From contig NZ_CP026952.1 in assembly GCF_003065605.1 (NCBI RefSeq), positions 2,108,001 to 2,172,000 of the forward strand: a DNA stretch of 64,000 nt, given 5' to 3'. A model generated the notes under the pieces. That model saw nothing but the letters and a program-made list of their open reading frames with translations. It had not been told where the DNA came from and made no database searches. Every line of letters starts with the position of its first letter. Positions within the stretch are counted from its first letter, which is position 1. This DNA comes from Aeromicrobium chenweiae. Lineage in GTDB: Bacteria; Actinomycetota; Actinomycetes; Propionibacteriales; Nocardioidaceae. The translations under genes and the position numbers were made by a program. Shown here piece by piece: positions 12,460 through 22,310 of the stretch.

Positions 12460-12965
12460 CGGTCCTCCTCGACGAGGCGCAGGACCTGGTCGACGACCTG
12501 CGACGGAGCCAGGTCGTCGGTCACGATCGTGAAGCGGGCGACCTCGTCGTAGAGCGGGCGGCGGCGGTCCATGAGGCCCTTCATCTGGGAGCGTACGTTG
12601 CCGAGCAGGAGCGGGCGGTTGCCGTTCATGCCGACCCGGGAGACGCCGGCGGCGAGGCCGACGTCGAGGAACACGACCCGGTGGCCCGCCAGCAGCGCAC
12701 GGGTGGCGTCGCTCAGGACGGCTCCGCCGCCGAGGGCCAGGACGCCGTCGTGCTCGGCGAGCGCCGTCGCGACGGCCTCCTCCTCCAGCGCGCGGAAGTG
12801 GGCCTCGCCGTGGTCGATGAAGATCTCCGAGACGGGGACGCCGGCGCGGGCCTCGACGTCGGCGTCGGTGTCCCGGAACGCCAGTCCCAGCCGGGCGGCC
12901 AGGTCCTCGGCGACGGTGGACTTGCCCGCACCGGGCGGGCCGACCAGGACGACGACGGGGCTCAA
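12456..12965 (-). CDS. aroK: Shikimate kinase
   Basis: AroK phosphorylates shikimate. The 169-residue P-loop kinase has Walker [10 protein letters not shown] at residues 9-17, the DTDADVE shikimate-binding motif, LALGGGAVL and the lid arginine region RPLL. The start appears to be TTG at 12965, forming TTGA with the aroC stop; GAGG lies 5 bases before it and no ATG or GTG occurs in a sensible position upstream. A TTG start may hold its expression below that of AroC. Confidence 0.93.
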   Translation of the reverse strand: MSPVVVLVGPPGAGKSTVAEDLAARLGLAFRDTDADVEARAGVPVSEIFIDHGEAHFRALEEEAVATALAEHDGVLALGGGAVLSDATRALLAGHRVVFLDVGLAAGVSRVGMNGNRPLLLGNVRSQMKGLMDRRRPLYDEVARFTIVTDDLAPSQVVDQVLRLVEEDR

Positions 12966-14140
12966 CGGAGCCTCAGGTTGGCGAGGTAACCCTCGACGTT
13001 GCGTCGGGTCTCCTCGACCGAGTCACCGCCGAACTTCTCCACGACGGCATCGGCGACGACGAGCGCCACCATCGCCTCGGCCACGATGCCGGCGGCCGGC
13101 ACCGCGCACACGTCGGAGCGCTGGTGGTGGGCGCGTGCCTCCTCACCGGTCTCGACGTCGATCGTGCGGAGCGCCCGCGGGACCGTGGCGATGGGCTTCA
13201 TCGCGGCCCGGACGCGCAGCAGCTCGCCGGTGGTCATGCCGCCCTCGGTGCCACCGGCACGGCCGGAGAGCCGGCGGATGCCGTCGTCGGTCGGGACGAT
13301 CTCGTCGTGGGCGAGCGAGCCGCGGGTGCGGGCGAGCTCGAAGCCGTCGCCGATCTCCACGCCCTTGATCGCCTGGATGCCCATGAGGGCCTGGGCCAGG
13401 CGGCCGTCGAGACGCTTGTCCCAGTGCGTGTACGTGCCGAGTCCCGGCGGCAGCCCCTCGACCACGACCTCGACGACACCACCGAGGGTGTCGCCCTCCT
13501 TGTGGGCGAGATCGATCTCGGCGACCATCGCGGCGCTCGCGTCGGGGTCGAAGCAGCGCACCGGGTCGGCGTCGAGCGCCTCCACGTCGGCGTGGGACGG
13601 GATGACGCCGGCAGGCGCGCGCACCGTGCCGAGCTCGACGACGTGCGAGACGATCGTCGCCCCGGTCGTCTGCTGGATGAACTGGGCGGCGATCTCGCCG
13701 AGCGCGACCCGAGCGGCGGTCTCGCGGGCGCTCGCGCGCTCCAGGACCGGACGGGCCTCCTCGAAGCCGTACTTCTGCATGCCGGCGAGGTCGGCGTGAC
13801 CGGGACGCGGCCGGGTCAGCGGCGCGTTGCGCTTGAGCCCGTCGAGCACCTCGGCGTCGACCGGGTCCGCGGACATGACCTGCTCCCACTTGGGCCACTC
13901 GCTGTTGCCGATGCGCAGCGCGATCGGGCTGCCCATCGTGATGCCGTGGCGCAGGCCGCCGACGATCTCGAGCTCGTCCTGCTCGAACGCCATGCGCGCA
14001 CCGCGGCCGTAGCCGAGTCGGCGGCGGGCCAGTGCGGCCTGGATCTCCTTGCTGGTCACCTGCACCCCGGCCGGGAGTCCTTCCAGGACGGCGACAAGCG
14101 CAGGGCCATGGGACTCACCAGCGGTCAACCAACGAAGCAT
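12962..14140 (-). CDS. aroC: Chorismate synthase
   Basis: AroC makes chorismate from EPSP using reduced FMN. The 392-residue length is normal. It begins [21 protein letters not shown], with the family signature GESHG, and contains [25 protein letters not shown] and [15 protein letters not shown]. The ATG at 14140 was chosen because these N-terminal residues are invariant in the family; the open frame upstream is not coding. It is the first gene of the aroC-aroK-aroB-pepQ-efp-nusB run. Confidence 0.96.
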   Translation of the reverse strand: MLRWLTAGESHGPALVAVLEGLPAGVQVTSKEIQAALARRRLGYGRGARMAFEQDELEIVGGLRHGITMGSPIALRIGNSEWPKWEQVMSADPVDAEVLDGLKRNAPLTRPRPGHADLAGMQKYGFEEARPVLERASARETAARVALGEIAAQFIQQTTGATIVSHVVELGTVRAPAGVIPSHADVEALDADPVRCFDPDASAAMVAEIDLAHKEGDTLGGVVEVVVEGLPPGLGTYTHWDKRLDGRLAQALMGIQAIKGVEIGDGFELARTRGSLAHDEIVPTDDGIRRLSGRAGGTEGGMTTGELLRVRAAMKPIATVPRALRTIDVETGEEARAHHQRSDVCAVPAAGIVAEAMVALVVADAVVEKFGGDSVEETRRNVEGYLANLRLR

Positions 14141-14198
14141 GAGACAGATTCTCCCACGCCGGGTGCACTGCCCCGGACCGGTGTCGTGCCCCGGACGG

Positions 14199-14882
14199 TC
14201 AGGTCGCGTAGACGAGCGGGCCCCAGGCCGCGCCGATGACGGCGCCCACGACCATGTAGGGCCCGAACGCGTACCCACCGGGGTCGACCAGCCGGAGGCG
14301 GGACAGCACGACCCCGAGCACGGCGCCCAGGACGAACCCCGCGTAGATGCCGACGAGGACCTCGCTGGTGCCCAGCGCCCCGAGCGCGAGCGCGAGCGCG
14401 CCCGACAGCCGGACGTCGCCGTAGCCGAACGCGCCGCCGAAGAACCGGCCGGCGACCCAGTGCAGCACCCGGAAGATCACGTAGACCACCACGTTCGCCA
14501 CGATCGCGTCCACCAGGACGTGGGGATCGCGCAGCAGCAACGCACCCAGGCCCACGAGCAGCAGCGTGCCCAGGTAGAGCGGCGACACGACGGCGAACGG
14601 GAGCAGGCGGGTGTGCCAGTCGATGTACGCGAGCCACGCGCCGACGCCGGCCACCAGCACCCAGACCGGCACCAGCTCGGGATCCTCGATCCGCCACGCC
14701 ACGACACCGGCCATCGCACCGGCGGCCACGGCCAGGCCCACGCTCACCAGGCGGACCTCGGCCAGCACGGTGTACGGGATCTTGCCGTCCCCGGGCCCGA
14801 CGGGCTCGGGGATGCGCCGCATCACCCGGGGCCCGGCCGCGCCGATGAGGGCAGCGAGGACGACGGCGATGGCGACGGTCAC
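14199..14882 (-). CDS. A24 family prepilin peptidase (short, without the methylase domain)
   Basis: A polytopic inner-membrane aspartyl protease that removes leader peptides of type IV pilin-like proteins. The 227-residue protein is nearly all membrane segments. The two catalytic aspartates are probably those in [11 protein letters not shown] (near residue 82) and [10 protein letters not shown] (near residue 155). The N-terminal Cys-rich methyltransferase domain of full PilD enzymes is missing, as in TadV-like or actinobacterial short forms. The GTG at 14882 lies 7 bases after TAGGGT, suggesting a leaderless message besides read-through from aroE 10 bases upstream. No pilin genes are in the window. 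Confidence 0.85.
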   Translation of the reverse strand: MTVAIAVVLAALIGAAGPRVMRRIPEPVGPGDGKIPYTVLAEVRLVSVGLAVAAGAMAGVVAWRIEDPELVPVWVLVAGVGAWLAYIDWHTRLLPFAVVSPLYLGTLLLVGLGALLLRDPHVLVDAIVANVVVYVIFRVLHWVAGRFFGGAFGYGDVRLSGALALALGALGTSEVLVGIYAGFVLGAVLGVVLSRLRLVDPGGYAFGPYMVVGAVIGAAWGPLVYAT

Positions 14883-14889
14883 GCCACGA

Positions 14890-14895
14890 ACCCTA
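14890..14895 (-). promoter_or_regulatory. Candidate leaderless -10 of the prepilin peptidase gene
   Basis: TAGGGT, then 7 bases, then GTG. The hexamer includes the TAG stop codon of aroE. Confidence 0.4.
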
Positions 14896-15696
14896 GCGAG
14901 GTGACAGGGCAGACAGGGCGGCGTCGCGCAGCAGCTGTGGAGAGACGGTCGAGCCGGTCATCAGCTCGACCTGGAGGGCCGCCTGGTGGGCCAGCAGATC
15001 GATCCCGGAGACCACCGGCGTTCCGGCCTCGTGCGCGGCACGGACGAGGTTCGTCGGCCACGGGTCGTACACGACGTCGAACACCGCACGCGAGGAGTCG
15101 ACCAGCTCGTAGGAGCGGGAGCCGATGACCTGGTCGGGCACCGTCGACACCAGCAGGTCGACCTTCGCGATCAGCGGCTCGTCGATGCTGCGGACGCGGA
15201 CCTGGATGCCCCGTCCCCGGGCGACCTCGACCGCGTCGGCGGCACGGGCCTCGTCGCGCACGACGAACGAGAGCTCCTCCACGCCCAGCCGCACCAGCGT
15301 CAGCGCGATGGACGCGGCGGTCGCGCCACCGCCCAGGATGCGGGCGCTGCGGGGCGGCGCGATGCCGGCCTGCGCGATCGCCGCGGCGGCGCCGGGGACG
15401 TCGGTGTTGTACGCCGAGAGGACGCCGTCGTCGACGACCAGCGTGTTGGCCACGCCCAGGGCGTCCACGACGCCGTCGTGCTGCTGCGCGGCCGCCGCTG
15501 CCTCGCGCTTGAGCGGGGCCGTGACGGACAGGCCGCGCACGTCGTCGCCGAGCGCTCCCACGAACGCCCCGAGCTCGCCCTCGCGGACCTCGACGGCCTC
15601 GTACGTCCAGTCCAGGCCGAGCTCGGCGTACGCCGCCCGGTGCATGACCGGCGACAACGAGTGGTCGATCGGCGAGCCGATGACAGCGCAGATCAT
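14893..15696 (-). CDS. aroE: Shikimate dehydrogenase
   Basis: AroE reduces 3-dehydroshikimate to shikimate with NADPH. The 267-residue protein starts MICAVIGSPIDHSLSPVMHR, the invariant shikimate-binding N-terminus. It has VTAPLKREAAAAA (the catalytic Lys), a nucleotide-binding ARILGGGATAAS, and VYDPWPTNLVRAA near the C-terminus. Its ATG overlaps the mltG stop (ATGA). It sits between cell-wall gene mltG and the prepilin peptidase, with aroC next downstream, so shikimate genes are split around the peptidase. Confidence 0.93.
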   Translation of the reverse strand: MICAVIGSPIDHSLSPVMHRAAYAELGLDWTYEAVEVREGELGAFVGALGDDVRGLSVTAPLKREAAAAAQQHDGVVDALGVANTLVVDDGVLSAYNTDVPGAAAAIAQAGIAPPRSARILGGGATAASIALTLVRLGVEELSFVVRDEARAADAVEVARGRGIQVRVRSIDEPLIAKVDLLVSTVPDQVIGSRSYELVDSSRAVFDVVYDPWPTNLVRAAHEAGTPVVSGIDLLAHQAALQVELMTGSTVSPQLLRDAALSALSPR

Positions 15697-16877
15697 CCGC
15701 AGACCCCTTCCGGTGCCGTCTTGCAGTACTCCTGGAGCTGGGCGACCGCCTTGTTGTGCTCGCCGAGCGTGTCCGAGAAGACCGTCTTGCCGGTCTCGAG
15801 GTTGACCGCGACGAAGAACAGCCACGAGCCCTCGGCCGGGTTGAGCGCGGCCTCGATCGTCTTCTCCCCCGGCGACCCGATCGGCCCGGGCGGCAGGCCG
15901 GCGTTCTGGTACGTGTTGTACTTCGACGGGTCTGCTCGCTCCTCGGGCGTCGTGAACACGTCGCCCTCGCGCTTGCTGACGTACGACACGGTCGAGTCCA
16001 GCTGCAGCGGCATGCCCTGCTCGATGCGGTTGTACAGGACGCGGGCGACCTTGGCGTAGTCCTCGTCGTTGTTCGCCTCGTACTCCAGGATGCTGGCGAC
16101 CGTCAGCACCTGCTCACCGGTGAGCCCCAGCGCCCTGGCGCGGGTGCCGATGTCGAGCGACTTGGCCACGTCGAGCGTCTTGCTGACCATCTGCCGCAGC
16201 AGGTCGGTCGCGGACGTGCCCGGCGGGATCTCGTACGTCGCGGGGAACAGGTAGCCCTCGGGGTTGAGGTTCGCGACGTCCGGCAGGCCCAACGTCTCGG
16301 GCTTGTCGAGCGCGGCCAGCATGTCCTTCTCCTTGATCTCGCTGTTCTGGGAGATCAGCTTGACGATCTGGCCGACCCGCGCGCCTTCGGGGATCGTCAC
16401 CTTGCCCTCGACCCGGTTGCCCTTGTCGATCAGCGCGACCAGCGCGCTCTCGGCGGACATCTTCTTGTGCAGCGAGAAGTAGCCGGCCTGCACCGCCTGG
16501 AAGCGGGAGTCCTTGATCGCCAGCTGGTAGAACGCCTCCGCGCTCTTGACCACGCCGGCGTCCTTGAGGATGGTGGCGATCTGCTGACCGCCGGCGCCCG
16601 ACGGGATCTGCACCGTGACCTTGCCCGTGCCCTGGCCCACGTAGTCCTCGGGACCGCTCATCATGTCCGAGACCTTCTGGTAGCCCAGCCACGCGCCGAA
16701 CACGATCGCGAGGACGACCACGAGGGCCACGAGCCGGCGACCCCAAGGCTTGCGGGGAGGCGTCTCGGCCCGTCGGCGGCCGGGGCCGGCCGACTGCTCG
16801 ACCGGCTCGGGTTCCTCCGGGTGCCCGCCCGTCATCAGTTCCAGTCCACTGTCACTCATACGTCTGCCGTCCCTCAC
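15693..16877 (-). CDS. mltG: Endolytic murein transglycosylase
   Basis: MltG is a membrane-anchored YceG-like enzyme that cuts nascent glycan strands and is thought to set their length. After a charged, proline-rich cytoplasmic tail there is one membrane segment (LVALVVVLAIVFGAWLGY, near residues 50-67), a LysM-like region, and the YceG domain. The probable catalytic Glu is in VASILEYEANNDEDYAKVA. The length is 394 residues. The GTG at 16877 overlaps the ruvX stop (GTGA); an ATG six codons later at 16859 is the alternative. Confidence 0.93.
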   Translation of the reverse strand: MRDGRRMSDSGLELMTGGHPEEPEPVEQSAGPGRRRAETPPRKPWGRRLVALVVVLAIVFGAWLGYQKVSDMMSGPEDYVGQGTGKVTVQIPSGAGGQQIATILKDAGVVKSAEAFYQLAIKDSRFQAVQAGYFSLHKKMSAESALVALIDKGNRVEGKVTIPEGARVGQIVKLISQNSEIKEKDMLAALDKPETLGLPDVANLNPEGYLFPATYEIPPGTSATDLLRQMVSKTLDVAKSLDIGTRARALGLTGEQVLTVASILEYEANNDEDYAKVARVLYNRIEQGMPLQLDSTVSYVSKREGDVFTTPEERADPSKYNTYQNAGLPPGPIGSPGEKTIEAALNPAEGSWLFFVAVNLETGKTVFSDTLGEHNKAVAQLQEYCKTAPEGVCG

Positions 16878-17320
16878 ATGCTCTCGCCCGGTGCAGAGCC
16901 ACGGGTCCGTTCAGAGTCCAATGCCGTTTGGAGGATCACCGTAGCGGCAGCTTGGTCGATGATGCCTCGCGTGGTGCGCGAGGAACGCCCGCCCTGTCGC
17001 AACAGGCTGTGCGCGCTCGACGTGGTCATGCGCTCGTCGAACAGCCGGATCGGGACCGGTGCGATCGCGGGCAGCAGGTCGGCGCAGAACGCCCGCACCT
17101 TCACCGCGGCCGGCCCCTCGCGCCCCGAGAGCCCCATGGGCAGGCCCACGACGCACTCGAGCACGTCGAGCTCGGTGACCAGCTCGGCGATGCGCGGGAT
17201 CGCGCCCGGACCGGCCGGTACGGTCTCGACGGGCGTCGCCAGGATGCCGTCGGGATCGCTCACGGCGATGCCGATCCGGACATCGCCCACGTCGACCCCG
17301 AGCCGCCTCCCCCGCCGCAT
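16874..17320 (-). CDS. ruvX: Holliday-junction resolvase-like protein YqgF/RuvX
   Basis: RNase H-fold nuclease family implicated in 16S rRNA 5' end processing and possibly in junction resolution. The 148-residue protein has the N-terminal catalytic Asp motif RLGVDVGDVRIGIAVSD, VVGLPMGLSGREG, RLFDERMTT with the Glu, and a C-terminal GIIDQAAATVILQ (Asp). Its start overlaps the alaS stop (TGATG). The alaS-ruvX-mltG order is conserved in actinobacteria. Confidence 0.93.
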   Translation of the reverse strand: MRRGRRLGVDVGDVRIGIAVSDPDGILATPVETVPAGPGAIPRIAELVTELDVLECVVGLPMGLSGREGPAAVKVRAFCADLLPAIAPVPIRLFDERMTTSSAHSLLRQGGRSSRTTRGIIDQAAATVILQTALDSERTRGSAPGESM

Positions 17321-19974
17321 CAGGCGAGCGCCGCCTCGACGGCCGCGAGGGCCGCCGGGATGCCGGTCACGTCGGACCCGCCGCCCTGCGCGACGTCCGC
17401 CTTGCCGCCGCCCTTGCCGCCGATCTGCTGACCCACGACCTTGATGAGGTCGTTGGCCGACAGGCCACGGTCCTGGGCACCCTGGTTGAGGGCGACGACG
17501 GCAGCGGGCTTGTCGCCCGCGTCGCCGATCACGACGACCACGGCAGGACGGTCCGCGAGGCGCTTGCGGATGTCGAGCGCGATCGTGCGCACGTCTCCCC
17601 CGCCGGCGCCGGCAGCGTGGTGGCCGACGTACGCGACGCCGCCCACGTCCTTGGCGCCCTGCGCGATGTCGCCCGCGGCGCCCATCAGCTGGGCGGCCTT
17701 GATCTTCTCGGCCGCCTTCTCGGACGCCTTGAGCCGCTCCATCAGGTCCTGGACGCGCCCGGGCACGTCCTCGGGCTGGGTCTTCAGGACGTCGGTCAGC
17801 TGGCGGACGAGGTCGCGCTCCTTGGCGAGGTACTGGAAGCCCTCGATGCCGGTGAGGGCCTCGACGCGGCGGTGGCCCGCGCCGACCGAGCCGTCGGAGG
17901 TGATGACGATCGTGCCGATCTGCGACGAGTGCTCGACGTGGGTGCCACCGCAGAGCTCGCGCGACCAGGGGCCGCCGATCTCCACGACGCGCACGTCCTC
18001 GCCGTACGTCTCACCGAACAGGGCGAGGGCTCCCCACGCCCGCGCCTCGGGCAGGGACATGATCTGGGCGGTCACCGGGAGGTCGGCCCGCAGGGCGCGG
18101 TTCGAGACCTCCTCGACGTCGTGGATCTGGCCGGGCGACAGCGGGCCGCTCCAGCCGTAGTCGAGGCGCAGGTAGCCCGGGCGGTTGTACGAGCCGGACT
18201 GCAGGGCCGTGGGGCCGAGCACCTCGCGCAGCGCGGCGTGCACGACGTGGGTGCCCGAGTGGGCCTGGCGGGCGCCGAGGCGCCACTCCGGGTCGACGGC
18301 CGCCTCCAGGGTGCGGTCGAGCGTCAGCTCTCCCTCGAGCACGCGGACCTGGTGCACGACGAGGCCGCGCACGGGACGCTGCACGTCGAGGACCTCGGCG
18401 CGTCCGCCGTCCCACACCAGGTGGCCGGCGTCGGCGTTCTGGCCACCGGACTCGGCGTAGAACGGGGTGCGGTCGAGGACGACCTCGCCGATCGTGCCGG
18501 CGCCGATCGCCGGGACGCTCGACCCGCCGCCGATGAGCGCGACGACGCGGGACTCCGTGGTCAGCGCGGTGTACGCCTGCCAGTCGGTCGGCCCGTTGGC
18601 GTCGAGCGCCGCACGGTAGACCGTGGTGTCCGCGTGGCTGCCCTTCTTCGCCTTGGCGTCGGCCTTGGCGCGCGAGCGCTGCTCGGCCATGAGCGACCGG
18701 AAGCCGTCCTCGTCGACGCTGAGGCCCTGCTCGGACGCCATCTCCAGCGTCAGGTCGATCGGGAAGCCGTACGTGTCGTGCAGCGCGAACGCCTGGTCGC
18801 CGGACAGGGACGTGCCGCCCTCGTCCTTGATCGCGACGGCCGCGCTCTCGAAGATCTGGGTGCCCTTGCCGAGGGTCTGGCGGAACGCGTGCTCCTCGGC
18901 GTACGCGATCTGCTCGATGCGGGGGAAGTCCGCCTCCAGCTCGGGGTAGGACGCCTTCATGCGCTCGAGGCTGACCGGGAGGAGCAGCGGCAGCGCCGGG
19001 TCCTCGAAGCCGAGCAGGCGCATCGAGCGGACCGCGCGGCGCAGCAGGCGGCGCAGGACGTAGCCGCGTGCCTCGTTGCCCGGCGTGACGCCGTCACCCA
19101 TCAGCATCAGGCCGCTGCGGACGTGGTCGGCGATCACGCGGAAGCGCACGTCGTCGGTGTGGTCCCTGCCGTACGTGCGGCCCGAGACCTCGGCGGCCTT
19201 CTCGATGACCGGGAAGACCTCGTCGATCTCGTAGAGGTTGTGCTTGCCCTGGAGCAGGTACGCGACCCGCTCGAGGCCCATGCCGGTGTCGATGTTCTTG
19301 TTCGGCAGCTCGCCGAGCACGTCGAACTGGTCCTTGGCCCGGACGTTGGTGATCTCCTCCTGCATGAACACGAGGTTCCAGATCTCCAGGAAGCGGTCCT
19401 CGTCGACGACCGGGCCACCCTCGGGGCCGAACTCGGGGCCGCGGTCGACGTAGATCTCGCTGCAGGGCCCGCCGGGGCCGGGGACGCCCATGTGCCAGTA
19501 GTTGTCGAGCAGGCCGCGGTCCTGGATGCGCTCGTCGGGCAGGCCGGCGACCCGCTTCCAGATCTCGCGGGCCTCCTGGTCGGTGTGCAGGACGGTGACC
19601 CAGATCTTGTCCGGGTCGATGCCGAAGCCGCCGTCGTCGACCGATCCGGTGATCAGGCCCCACGCGTGCGTGATGGCGCCTTCCTTGAAGTAGTCGCCGA
19701 ACGAGAAGTTGCCGTTCATCTGGAAGAACGTGCCGTGCCGGGTCGTCTTGCCGACCTCCTCGATGTCGAGGGTGCGCACGCACTTCTGCACGCTCGTGGC
19801 GGTGCGCCACGGCGGCGTCTCCTGGCCGAGGAAGTACGGCTTGAACGGCACCATGCCGGCGTTGACGAACAACAGGTTGGGGTCGTCGAACAGCAACGGC
19901 GCCGAGGGCACGACGGTGTGTCCCGCCTTCTCGAAGTGGTCGAGGAATCGGCGGCGGATCTCCGCGGTCTGCAT
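17320..19974 (-). CDS. alaS: Alanyl-tRNA synthetase
   Basis: AlaRS charges tRNA-Ala and edits Ser- and Gly-tRNA-Ala. All domains are present in 884 residues: catalytic core from MQTAEIRRRFLDHFEKAGH, a tRNA-recognition region, an editing domain with the zinc motifs HSGTHVVHA (His-x3-His) and CGGTHVEH (Cys-x3-His), and the C-terminal oligomerisation domain rich in glycine (GGKGGGKADVAQGGG). The ATG overlaps the stop of the small upstream gene (TGATG), so it is part of one transcript with it. Confidence 0.97.
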   Translation of the reverse strand: MQTAEIRRRFLDHFEKAGHTVVPSAPLLFDDPNLLFVNAGMVPFKPYFLGQETPPWRTATSVQKCVRTLDIEEVGKTTRHGTFFQMNGNFSFGDYFKEGAITHAWGLITGSVDDGGFGIDPDKIWVTVLHTDQEAREIWKRVAGLPDERIQDRGLLDNYWHMGVPGPGGPCSEIYVDRGPEFGPEGGPVVDEDRFLEIWNLVFMQEEITNVRAKDQFDVLGELPNKNIDTGMGLERVAYLLQGKHNLYEIDEVFPVIEKAAEVSGRTYGRDHTDDVRFRVIADHVRSGLMLMGDGVTPGNEARGYVLRRLLRRAVRSMRLLGFEDPALPLLLPVSLERMKASYPELEADFPRIEQIAYAEEHAFRQTLGKGTQIFESAAVAIKDEGGTSLSGDQAFALHDTYGFPIDLTLEMASEQGLSVDEDGFRSLMAEQRSRAKADAKAKKGSHADTTVYRAALDANGPTDWQAYTALTTESRVVALIGGGSSVPAIGAGTIGEVVLDRTPFYAESGGQNADAGHLVWDGGRAEVLDVQRPVRGLVVHQVRVLEGELTLDRTLEAAVDPEWRLGARQAHSGTHVVHAALREVLGPTALQSGSYNRPGYLRLDYGWSGPLSPGQIHDVEEVSNRALRADLPVTAQIMSLPEARAWGALALFGETYGEDVRVVEIGGPWSRELCGGTHVEHSSQIGTIVITSDGSVGAGHRRVEALTGIEGFQYLAKERDLVRQLTDVLKTQPEDVPGRVQDLMERLKASEKAAEKIKAAQLMGAAGDIAQGAKDVGGVAYVGHHAAGAGGGDVRTIALDIRKRLADRPAVVVVIGDAGDKPAAVVALNQGAQDRGLSANDLIKVVGQQIGGKGGGKADVAQGGGSDVTGIPAALAAVEAALA

Positions 19975-20252
19975 CAGGTTGCCTTCTTGTCGGGTGTGGC
20001 CTCGTCGGGATGGATCGCCTCGAGGCGGAGGGAGGACTGGGGGTCGTCGGTCAGCCGACGGACGATGTCGTGCTCACGGGTCTGCATGCCGTCCTGCATC
20101 TCGGCGCTGAACGCGCGCCAGCCGAGGCCGAGCGCGGCGGCCTGGTCGACGATGCCCGGTGCGGACAGGCGGTAGGCGGCGCGGCGGGCCTTGACTGTGC
20201 TGTAGATGCCCGCGGCCGAGCCGGCGACGAACCACGCGATGCGGGACCTCAT
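19974..20252 (-). CDS. Small membrane-associated protein (DUF6167-like)
   Basis: A 92-residue protein of unknown function. It begins MRSRIAWFVAGSAAGIYSTVKARR, a short hydrophobic segment followed by basic residues, and ends in a charged tail. Small proteins of this kind sit directly upstream of alaS in many actinobacteria. The ATG at 20252 overlaps the upstream stop (ATGA), which favours it over the GTG four codons earlier. The DUF6167 assignment comes from position and the N-terminal pattern, not from a search. Confidence 0.7.
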   Translation of the reverse strand: MRSRIAWFVAGSAAGIYSTVKARRAAYRLSAPGIVDQAAALGLGWRAFSAEMQDGMQTREHDIVRRLTDDPQSSLRLEAIHPDEATPDKKAT

Positions 20253-20716
20253 GAGCCCAGCCACTGGTCGGAGGGAGCCGACGGCTGCGAAGAGCGCACC
20301 GCGCGGCGACCGGCCTGCAGGCGCTCACGTCGACGGCGGCGGTACTCGCGACGCATCATCGCGGCGATGCGGTCGCGGCTCTCGGCCCGCAACGCGTGGG
20401 CGAAGCCGTGGGCGTACACCGACAGGCGCACACCGGGACGGCCGAGCGCTGCCTGGACGACCTGCTGCTGGCTGGGGGGAACGACGAGACGGCCCTCGAC
20501 GACGCGCGGGGCGAGCTCGTCGGGGACGACCGGGGCGGGCGTGCTGGGCTCGTGGACCACGATCCGGGTCGAGGGCGTCGTCGTCGGCTCGTGGGCCGCC
20601 GCGGGCGCCTCGGCGCGGCGGATCGTGCGGACCGCCCGCACCGCGATCAGGGCAGCGGTGATCGCGACCGCAGCGAGCACCGCGGTCGCCACGAGGATCC
20701 AGACCTCTGCCGACAT
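20249..20716 (-). CDS. Hypothetical single-pass membrane protein
   Basis: A 155-residue protein I do not recognise. An N-terminal membrane segment (VWILVATAVLAAVAITAALIA, about residues 5-25) is followed by a proline/threonine-rich linker, a central region (LVVPPSQQQVVQAALGRPGVRLSVYAHGF, written in part) and a very basic segment RREYRRRRRERLQ. It occupies the place where related genomes carry a DUF948-type protein, but the sequence does not clearly look like that family. TAGGCT lies 7 bases before the ATG, suggesting leaderless transcription; the operon then runs to alaS. Confidence 0.7.
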   Translation of the reverse strand: MSAEVWILVATAVLAAVAITAALIAVRAVRTIRRAEAPAAAHEPTTTPSTRIVVHEPSTPAPVVPDELAPRVVEGRLVVPPSQQQVVQAALGRPGVRLSVYAHGFAHALRAESRDRIAAMMRREYRRRRRERLQAGRRAVRSSQPSAPSDQWLGS

Positions 20717-20723
20717 GTGGTCG

Positions 20724-20729
20724 AGCCTA
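20724..20729 (-). promoter_or_regulatory. Candidate leaderless -10 of the alaS operon
   Basis: TAGGCT, 7 bases, then the ATG of the hypothetical membrane protein that heads the alaS-ruvX-mltG-aroE run. Confidence 0.45.
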
Positions 20730-20768
20730 TCGCGACGACCGAGCGGGCGGCTGCCCTGGCCGCAGGGC

Positions 20769-22136
20769 TCAGCGGTCTCGCAGGATCTTGCGGATCATCG
20801 CCAGGCGCTCGCTGACGCGGGCCTCGAAGCCGTGGTCGCCGGGCTCGTAGTAGGTCGCACCGTCGACGTCGTCGGGCGCGTACTGCTGCCCGACCACCCC
20901 GCGCGGGTCGTTGTGCGGGTACCGGTAGTCGTGGCCGTGGCCGAGCTTCTTGGCCCCCGAGTAGTGCGCGTCACGCAGGGCCGGCGGCACGGTGCCGACC
21001 TTGCCCGCGCGGACGTCGGCCTGGGCCCGGTCGATCGCGACGACGACGGAGTTGGACTTGGGCGCGGCGGCCAGGTGGATGACCGCCTGGGCGAGCGGGA
21101 TCCGGGCCTCGGGGAACCCGATCATCGCGACGGCCTGGGCCGTGGCGGTGGCCAGCGGCAGGGCGGTGGGGTCGGCCATGCCGATGTCCTCGCTCGCGTG
21201 GACCATCAGCCGGCGGGCGATGAACCGGGGGTCCTCCCCCGCCTCGATCATCCGGGCCAGGTAGTGCAGCGCGGCGTCGACGTCCGAGCCGCGGATCGAC
21301 TTGATGAACGCGCTGATGACGTCGTAGTGCTGGTCGCCCTGGCGGTCGTACCGGACGGCGGCCTTGTCGACCGCGAGCGCGGCGTCCTCGACGTCGATCT
21401 GCTTCTTGCCCTGGCTGGTGGCGGCGCCCGCCGCGGCCTCGAGGTACGTCAGCACGCGACGGCCGTCGCCGCCCGCCAGGCGTACGAGGTGGGACCTGGC
21501 CTCGTCCGTGAGGGTCACGGCCCCGGCCAGACCGCGCTCGTCGGTCAGGGCGCGGTCGACCAGGACGCCGATGTCGTCGTCGGTCAGGCTCTCCAGGGTC
21601 AGCAGCAGGCTGCGGCTCAAGAGCGGGGAGATGACGCTGAAGTGCGGGTTCTCGGTGGTCGCGGCGACCAGCGACACCCAGCGGTTCTCCACGCCGGGCA
21701 GGAGCGCGTCCTGCTGGGACTTGCTGAACCGGTGGACCTCATCGACGAACAGCACGGTCTCGATGCCGGTCTGCGCGAGCGCCCGGCGGGCCCCGGCGAT
21801 CGTCTCGCGGACCTCCTTGACGCCCGCAGACACGGCCGAGACCTCGACGAAGCGACGGTCGGTGTGCGCGCTCAGCAGGCTCGCGATCGTGGTCTTGCCC
21901 GTGCCGGGCGGGCCCCACAGCAGGATCGTGAGCGGCTGGTTGCCGTCGATCATCTGCCGCAGCGGTGATCCCGGTGCGAGCAGGTGCTCCTGACCCACGA
22001 GCTCGTCCAGCGAGCGCGGACGCATGCGGACGGCCAGCGGCGCCGACGAGTGCGTGTTGCCGCTGAGGCTGCCGGAGCCGGTGCCCGTGGTCGGCGGCGT
22101 GTCCGGGATGTCGAACAGACCGTCGGAGGAGCTCAT
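20769..22136 (-). CDS. rarA: Replication-associated recombination protein A (AAA+ ATPase)
   Basis: RarA/MgsA is a clamp-loader-like AAA+ ATPase acting at stalled forks. The 455-residue protein has Walker [12 protein letters not shown], Walker [18 protein letters not shown], sensor 1 [14 protein letters not shown] and arginine-finger region LLSRS, then the C-terminal tetramerisation domain ([24 protein letters not shown]). The N-terminal ~35 residues are low-complexity Gly/Ser/Thr. The ATG at 22136 follows TAGGCT by 6 bases, which suggests a leaderless mRNA. Confidence 0.94.
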   Translation of the reverse strand: MSSSDGLFDIPDTPPTTGTGSGSLSGNTHSSAPLAVRMRPRSLDELVGQEHLLAPGSPLRQMIDGNQPLTILLWGPPGTGKTTIASLLSAHTDRRFVEVSAVSAGVKEVRETIAGARRALAQTGIETVLFVDEVHRFSKSQQDALLPGVENRWVSLVAATTENPHFSVISPLLSRSLLLTLESLTDDDIGVLVDRALTDERGLAGAVTLTDEARSHLVRLAGGDGRRVLTYLEAAAGAATSQGKKQIDVEDAALAVDKAAVRYDRQGDQHYDVISAFIKSIRGSDVDAALHYLARMIEAGEDPRFIARRLMVHASEDIGMADPTALPLATATAQAVAMIGFPEARIPLAQAVIHLAAAPKSNSVVVAIDRAQADVRAGKVGTVPPALRDAHYSGAKKLGHGHDYRYPHNDPRGVVGQQYAPDDVDGATYYEPGDHGFEARVSERLAMIRKILRDR

Positions 22137-22142
22137 GGGACG

Positions 22143-22148
22143 AGCCTA
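22143..22148 (-). promoter_or_regulatory. Candidate leaderless -10 of rarA
   Basis: TAGGCT, 6 bases, ATG. It separates rarA transcription from the palindromic block behind aspS. Confidence 0.45.
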
Positions 22149-22176
22149 GTTGGCGCCCCCGCCCCACCCGTCACCT

Positions 22177-22283
22177 GATTCCCAGGAGAACCCCGGATTC
22201 TCCAGACCGCACGCAGAAACCCGGCACCTCACCCTCGTCTCAACAGGGGTGACGTGCCGGGTTCCGGGGTTCTCCTGGGAATC
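22177..22283 (-). repeat. Nested inverted repeat between aspS and rarA
   Basis: Outer arms 22177-22196 and 22264-22283 are 20-bp perfect reverse complements (GATTCCCAGGAGAACCCCGG). Inside, 22218-22234 pairs with 22247-22263 over 17 bp with one mismatch (AACCCGGCAC...TCACCC). The right arms abut, while the left arms are separated by 21 bases. It can fold into a long hairpin and lies 28 bases past the aspS stop, so it may terminate aspS, but its size and nesting suggest a repeat element. Confidence 0.7.
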
Positions 22284-22310
22284 CGGCCCGACGGAGGGAC
22301 CGGGACCGGG

